A stretch of 23,016 nucleotides of DNA from Bugula neritina (Eukaryota; Bryozoa; Gymnolaemata; Cheilostomatida; Bugulidae). The position numbers were made by a program, and so were the translations under genes. Below, in pieces: positions 20,249-23,016 of this stretch (its first letter is position 1; the number at the start of each line of letters is the position of its first letter). The stretch is from positions 1-23,016 of the forward strand of contig CAXIUT010000294.1 in the NCBI GenBank assembly GCA_964035545.1. The letters run 5' to 3'. A model generated the notes under the pieces. It searched no databases and was not told where the DNA came from. It was given only the letters and a program-made list of their open reading frames with translations.

Positions 20249-20854
20249 ATGGGAGTTTATGCCTACCTGCGAGTCAGTACCGATCAGCAAGACGTGGACA
20301 ACCAGCGCCACGGCATACTGGAATATGCGAATACGCACAGCTTGGGAAACCTGCAATTTGTTGAGGATAGCGCCTCAGGGAAGACCAACTGGAAGGAAAG
20401 GAAAGCCGGTGAACTGCTGACTAAAACCATGCAGCCAGGGGACACCATTTTGTTTGCTGAGGTTTCCAGAATGGCACGCTCTGTACTGCAAATTTTAGAG
20501 ATGTTGGAACACTGCGCAGCGCATGAATTTACCGTGCATATTGTGAAGCAGAAGATGGTGTTTGATGACTCGCTGAACTCTAAAATTACCGCTACGGTTT
20601 TGGGTTTGGCGGCGGAAATTGAGCGAGAATTTATCTCAATGCGCACCAAGGAAGCACTGGCTAAACGTAAGGCTGAGGGCATGGTTTTGGGTCGGCCAAA
20701 GGGGAAGGCTAAGCGGGTGAAATTGGATAAACGCAGTGCGGAGATCCGCAAGTATTTAGAGTTGGGAATCAGTAAGCGAGCTATTTGTAAGCTGGTGGAT
20801 TGCTCACCTAGTACGCTTTATGAGTGGATTGAGCGGCGCAAGGTGGAGGTATAA
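20249..20854 (+). CDS. Serine recombinase, second copy
   Basis: Identical to 6739-7344. Confidence 0.93.
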   Translation: MGVYAYLRVSTDQQDVDNQRHGILEYANTHSLGNLQFVEDSASGKTNWKERKAGELLTKTMQPGDTILFAEVSRMARSVLQILEMLEHCAAHEFTVHIVKQKMVFDDSLNSKITATVLGLAAEIEREFISMRTKEALAKRKAEGMVLGRPKGKAKRVKLDKRSAEIRKYLELGISKRAICKLVDCSPSTLYEWIERRKVEV

Positions 20855-20886
20855 AGTCTTATAAGTGCAGGCTCATCAATTGCTAT

Positions 20887-20902
20887 GGATATTTTTGTAT
20901 CC
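20887..20902. promoter_or_regulatory. GGATA-N6-TATCC site A, second copy
   Basis: Same as 7377-7392. Confidence 0.6.
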
Positions 20903-21216
20903 ATAAGTGTATTCAGTTAAGTGGTTTTTCAAGGGTCGACAGGCACTGGTGAACAACGGGCAGTGTACGACTTGATTGACTGCTGGAGCTGCTGGAAGGT
21001 TTAACAAGGCATACCGGATCGTCAAACCAGTGTACTAAAGGCCTGCCATGCTGGGGAGATTTAAGTCGTGGTACTGTACTAGGCTTTGTTCAGCAAAAGC
21101 CTATTGCGGGCATAATTGCGCGTTTACCGCGTAAAACAACCCACAAGCATTGAATGCAAAGGGGCAGCGAAAACGTCCCTTTATTTTAAATTGATAGGAG
21201 GAATGTTGGTGATTTA

Positions 21217-21239
21217 AACCCGCCGTTGATTGGCGGGTT
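21217..21239 (-). terminator. Terminator of the 73-aa gene, second copy
   Basis: Same stem as 7707-7729. Confidence 0.75.
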
Positions 21240-21244
21240 AGTAT

Positions 21245-21466
21245 TTATAAGAAAATCCGCAGTTCCTTCGTTTCTCCAGATGAATTCCGAAGCATCAAAG
21301 AGCCGCCTTTCTCATACTCTTCAATTAACATGTCATACAGGCGGTAAGCGTTTTTCGTGACTTCTGCGTATGAAGCTGCTTCAGTTTTTTCCTTCAGCGT
21401 TTTCAGTCGCTCTATGGATGGTGGAGGTAACTCCATCTGTACCCGGACTGTATCTTTTTTGGCCAT
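21245..21466 (-). CDS. Ribbon-helix-helix-type protein (73 aa), second copy
   Basis: Identical to 7735-7956. Confidence 0.75.
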   Translation of the reverse strand: MAKKDTVRVQMELPPPSIERLKTLKEKTEAASYAEVTKNAYRLYDMLIEEYEKGGSLMLRNSSGETKELRIFL

Positions 21467-21698
21467 CTTTACTCCTTAGAATGAGTTCTGTTGAACGTTC
21501 ATTCTTAACCTGGATTTCGAGATTGCCTAATCCATAATGGTAAAAGGCAGCTATTGCAAATCCCGTTAACACACAGGAAGCGATTGCAGTGATGGCAATA
21601 ATTTTCCAATGCTTCCAAATCCCAGTTCTTTTTGAATCAGTAATTTCAAATTGAATAACATTAATGTCATTCGGTTTACGCCTAATCTCAAATTTCAT
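21381..21698 (-). CDS. Small membrane protein (105 aa), second copy
   Basis: Identical to 7871-8188; the long overlap is present in both copies. Confidence 0.55.
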   Translation of the reverse strand: MKFEIRRKPNDINVIQFEITDSKRTGIWKHWKIIAITAIASCVLTGFAIAAFYHYGLGNLEIQVKNERSTELILRSKDGQKRYSPGTDGVTSTIHRATENAEGKN

Positions 21699-21703
21699 GA
21701 TAA

Positions 21704-21841
21704 CCTCACATAAAACCTGAGGATTCCACGCAACTCAAAACCAAATTAGGTAGAAGGTGTATCCTTCTTTTGGTGGTTTTTAAAGTTGTCAGAATGCCTC
21801 AGTCTTTTTAGGACTAAGGACAACTGCCAACTTTGAAAACC
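21704..21841 (-). promoter_or_regulatory. Structured leader, second copy
   Basis: Same inverted repeats as 8194-8331. Confidence 0.45.
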
Positions 21842-22712
21842 AATCAGAGAGTAGAAACCTAAAGCTTCCTTGTTCTTCATCGTTCGTTGTGCCTTATATA
21901 AATTTTTTGTAAAAATGTCATTTAAATCTTGATAAGGCTACTAACTTGGAATTTTTTTAAGTTAGTAGCCTTACTGCTTTGTGAGAATACGCATACTCAT
22001 CCCATGAAAGAGGGAATAAGGGTGGCTGATGTTAAGAGTCTATTCTCTGATCATAGACATCTAAGTCTCAATACCCCGTTAGCTCCTGCTAACTTCCCTA
22101 AAATTTTCCAAAATGAAACCATATCAATTATACATCAAAAATTGATGTTTTCAAAGTATTGAAAATGAAGTTTTCGCTCTATAAGTCGTTAAGGAATGAA
22201 TGTCCGAAAGTAGCATAATCCGGATTACGCGCATAAGGCTGCAAGCCCCGACGCAGCTTGTTATAGCAGGTTAGGAAGGCTTCTGTTCTGCAAGCTCCAC
22301 ACAAGCCAGCGTTCATCAACATTCCGTCCCGGCTATCTTCTGGCGCTGCCAAAAGAAAACCGGAACGGAATGAAAAGCGGTGACGCTTGCACGGTTTGGG
22401 CTTTAAACCGGTTCCGCTGCGCTCCACCGGCTAAAAGCCCAAACCGCACCGCGTAACCATAGTGTTTATTAAATATGCCGTTGTAGCATCCTGCTGCTGT
22501 TCCTGCTGTTCCTGCTGTTCCTGCTGTTTTGGTGCTGGCTCTAATGCTTTTGTTTTTGGGGTTGGCAGGGTATTGCTGTTTGTTAATGGGATACGTCCTG
22601 CTTCAGGCGCTGTGCTTGCTGTACGGTTTTGTTGAGTGTACTTGGCCATTAGGTTGCAGAGCATGGCAGTTGCCGTGCCTGGGAGGCTTTGCCGTAGTGG
22701 TGTAGTTAACCC

Positions 22713-22806
22713 GCCCTGGCATCCGGCTTGCATTCTTGTCAGGCGTAAACGGATATTTTTATATCCAAAGTGTTTGCCCCTGACAAAGCAAGCCGGATGC
22801 CAGGGC
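22713..22806. repeat. 94-base hairpin, second copy
   Basis: Same as 9203-9296. Confidence 0.85.
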
Positions 22807-23016
22807 TATGCTGTGCTGATCTAGTGCGCCGGTGTGCTTGGTACCGCTCTGGAACGCTAAGGAATGGGGAAAAGTTACATAACGCCGTATTATGCGCACG
22901 GCCCCGGCGTTCTGACCCCGTACCATGCGCATAAAGGAATTATGTAAAATTTCCCCATGCGTGATGCGCACATTGTCCCGGTTCTTGCCTGCTTAATAAG
23001 GTTCCGCAAGCTCCAC

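Larger units (their letters stand above)
13511..23016. repeat. Second, partial pass over the same circle (repeat of 1-9506)
   Basis: Every feature from 1 to 9506 reappears here with a constant +13,510 offset, and the predicted proteins are identical in both copies. No insertion sequence or short direct repeat marks the junction at 13510/13511, which lies within an intact reading frame. This fits an untrimmed circular contig or a plasmid multimer rather than a transposon-type duplication. The copy stops at the equivalent of position 9506. Confidence 0.93.

Noticed and set aside
1-23016. Tandem gene amplification or composite transposon
   Set aside because: No insertion sequence or target repeat at the seam, and the unit is a complete plasmid.

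Overview
The window is one circular replicon of about 13,510 bp written out roughly 1.7 times. Positions 1-9506 reappear at 13511-23016 at a constant offset of 13,510, with identical predicted proteins and no difference that I could see. Only 9507-13510 occurs once. The simplest reading is a small circular plasmid that was not trimmed on assembly; a natural multimer is possible but less likely. Bacterial signals (iteron-type Rep, ParA with a ribbon-helix-helix partner, YdjM-like protein, C5 methyltransferase) suggest Pseudomonadota, most likely Gammaproteobacteria. I cannot name a genus. I see no relaxase, type IV secretion gene, transposase, CRISPR array, tRNA or rRNA, so it looks non-conjugative.

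Layout of one circle, using first-copy coordinates and 13225 as the sigma start. (1) A low-GC pair: a sigma-70-like protein (13225-13938; C-terminal part also at 1-428) and an overlapping C-terminally membrane-anchored protein (428-1006), a probable sigma/anti-sigma cassette closed by a terminator. (2) Three tiny membrane proteins (1087-1709). (3) A small reverse-strand gene (1741-1944), a palindrome field rich in CGTCA boxes (2029-2091), the reverse-strand Rep_3 initiator (2125-2922) and the iteron origin (about 3012-3244). (4) A parA/RHH partition operon (3375-4252). (5) A reverse-strand three-gene cluster (4378-6429): a membrane-tethered AAA-like ATPase, an exported TolC-like helical protein and a YdjM-family membrane protein. 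(6) A serine recombinase (6739-7344) with an inverted repeat in its promoter, a probable multimer resolution system. (7) Two overlapping reverse-strand genes (7735-8188), an RHH protein and a membrane protein, with a structured leader. (8) About 2 kb (8190-10500) with no convincing gene but many long hairpins and a very GC-rich core. (9) A restriction-modification locus: C5 methyltransferase (10503-11513), convergent HNH nuclease (11510-12187) and a divergent 98-aa protein (12310-12606). (10) A gene-poor stretch (12607-13224) with a candidate ~105-nt small RNA ending in a strong terminator.

The backbone (Rep, iterons, ParA/RHH, resolvase) maintains the plasmid, and the R-M locus would add host defence and post-segregational stability. 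The most unusual signal is a 16-bp palindrome, GGATA-N6-TATCC, found exactly five times per circle. Three of the five are in or beside the 98-aa gene, which suggests an undescribed plasmid-wide regulator or a structural site. The ATPase/TolC-like/YdjM cluster and the palindrome field at 8700-10240 are the other parts that I cannot match to a described system.
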